The notes under the pieces are model-generated. The model had not been told where the DNA came from. It worked only from the letters and a program-made list of their open reading frames with translations, and made no database searches. Positions 5,919 to 6,220 of a stretch of 6,220 nucleotides of DNA are shown here, in pieces. Where the stretch lies: contig JAPLJW010000201.1 in assembly GCA_026388365.1 (NCBI GenBank), positions 1 to 6,220 of the forward strand, in the 5' to 3' direction. The DNA comes from Deltaproteobacteria bacterium (GTDB taxonomy: Bacteria > Desulfobacterota > Syntrophia > Syntrophales > UBA5619). Positions within the stretch are counted from its first letter, which is position 1; each line of letters begins with the position of its first letter. The translations under genes and the position numbers were made by a program.

Positions 5919-5966
5919 TGCAATCGGGAAACTGCACCGATTTTTAGCTGACGGATAAAGTGAATT

Positions 5967-6220
5967 ATGAGATACGCCAGACGCAGGAACCAAAATGACA
6001 ACCGGCCGATGGCCGAGATCAATGTCACCCCCTTTGTGGACGTAATGCTGGTTCTGCTCATCATCTTCATGGTGACGGCGCCGATGCTCCAGATGGGGAT
6101 CGACGTCAACCTGCCCCGGGTCAAGGCGAAAAGCGTGGATGTCGCAGAGGAAAAGCTGGTCCTGACGATCAACGGCGCCAAGGAGATCTTCCTCAACAAG
6201 AGTCGGATGCCGCTTCCCGA
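5967..6220 (+). CDS. tolR: TolR, ExbD/TolR-family partner of TolQ (3' end outside window)
   Basis: The frame is open from ATG 5967 to the window end, showing 84 residues of a protein usually about 140-150 aa. TolR is a single-pass inner-membrane protein whose periplasmic domain works with TolQ and TolA in proton-driven Tol-Pal function. It begins with a basic cytoplasmic stretch (MRYARRRNQND), then MAEINVTPFVDVMLVLLIIF, the family signature, with Asp25 matching the essential proton-carrying Asp23 of E. coli TolR. The membrane helix spans about residues 24-44, followed by the periplasmic start QMGIDVNLPRVKAK. The ribosome site is weak (CGGATAAAG region, 5952-5960). It starts 191 bp after tolQ because the repeat element lies between, so direct translational coupling with tolQ is unlikely. 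Confidence 0.92.
   Translation, partial: MRYARRRNQNDNRPMAEINVTPFVDVMLVLLIIFMVTAPMLQMGIDVNLPRVKAKSVDVAEEKLVLTINGAKEIFLNKSRMPLP

Noticed and set aside
5538..5951. Open frame overlapping the end of tolQ and crossing the repeat element
   Set aside because: Its first half is tolQ in another frame and its second half is the palindromic element. There is no start with a ribosome site and no family resemblance.

Overview
The window is about 60% GC by eye and carries a run of bacterial housekeeping genes. It contains an EF-P gene flanked by both of its lysine-modification enzymes, then the start of a tolQ-tolR cluster, so it comes from a Gram-negative bacterium. A KamA-type radical SAM enzyme, efp, an EpmA-type ligase and TolQ/TolR together, plus a YhaM-like HD protein and a baeRF-family protein, suggest a deltaproteobacterium (Desulfobacterota, perhaps Syntrophia-like). 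That assignment is inferred from gene content, not from a marker gene.

Layout. Positions 1-687 (+) hold the 3' part of an HD-domain 3'-5' exoribonuclease of the YhaM type, cut by the window edge. It converges on a complete minus-strand gene (698-1846) for a bacterial homologue of archaeo-eukaryotic release factor domains (baeRF3/baeRF7-like, function unknown). The two stop codons lie inside one 18-bp inverted repeat. The 382-bp divergent gap 1847-2228 contains several inverted repeats, most of them in what would be the 5' leader of the baeRF-like gene, and no extra gene that I can support.

Positions 2229-4905 (+) form an EF-P maturation cluster. It runs: a KamA/EpmB radical SAM aminomutase (makes beta-lysine), efp (elongation factor P, with the modifiable lysine at residue 32), and epmA/genX (the class II aaRS-like ligase that places lysine or beta-lysine on EF-P). 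The aminomutase is damaged at its 3' end. After the conserved HFR segment the reading frame changes, and the conserved PLP-lysine segment (G-x-G-K-I-P-L-Q-P) is found in another frame about 24 codons too early. This looks like a deletion of roughly 70 bp whose length is not a multiple of three.

Positions 5023-5775 (+) encode TolQ, preceded by a candidate promoter with a perfect TTGACA -35 box. A 144-bp repeat-like element with 14-bp terminal inverted repeats and several internal hairpins (5775-5918) sits between tolQ and tolR, and its first base is the last base of the tolQ stop codon. tolR starts at 5967 and runs off the window.

The best leads are the aminomutase lesion, the element at the tolQ stop codon, the structured leader of the baeRF-like gene, and a perfect 26-bp palindrome inside epmA. 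I saw no CRISPR array, tRNA, rRNA or transposase gene.
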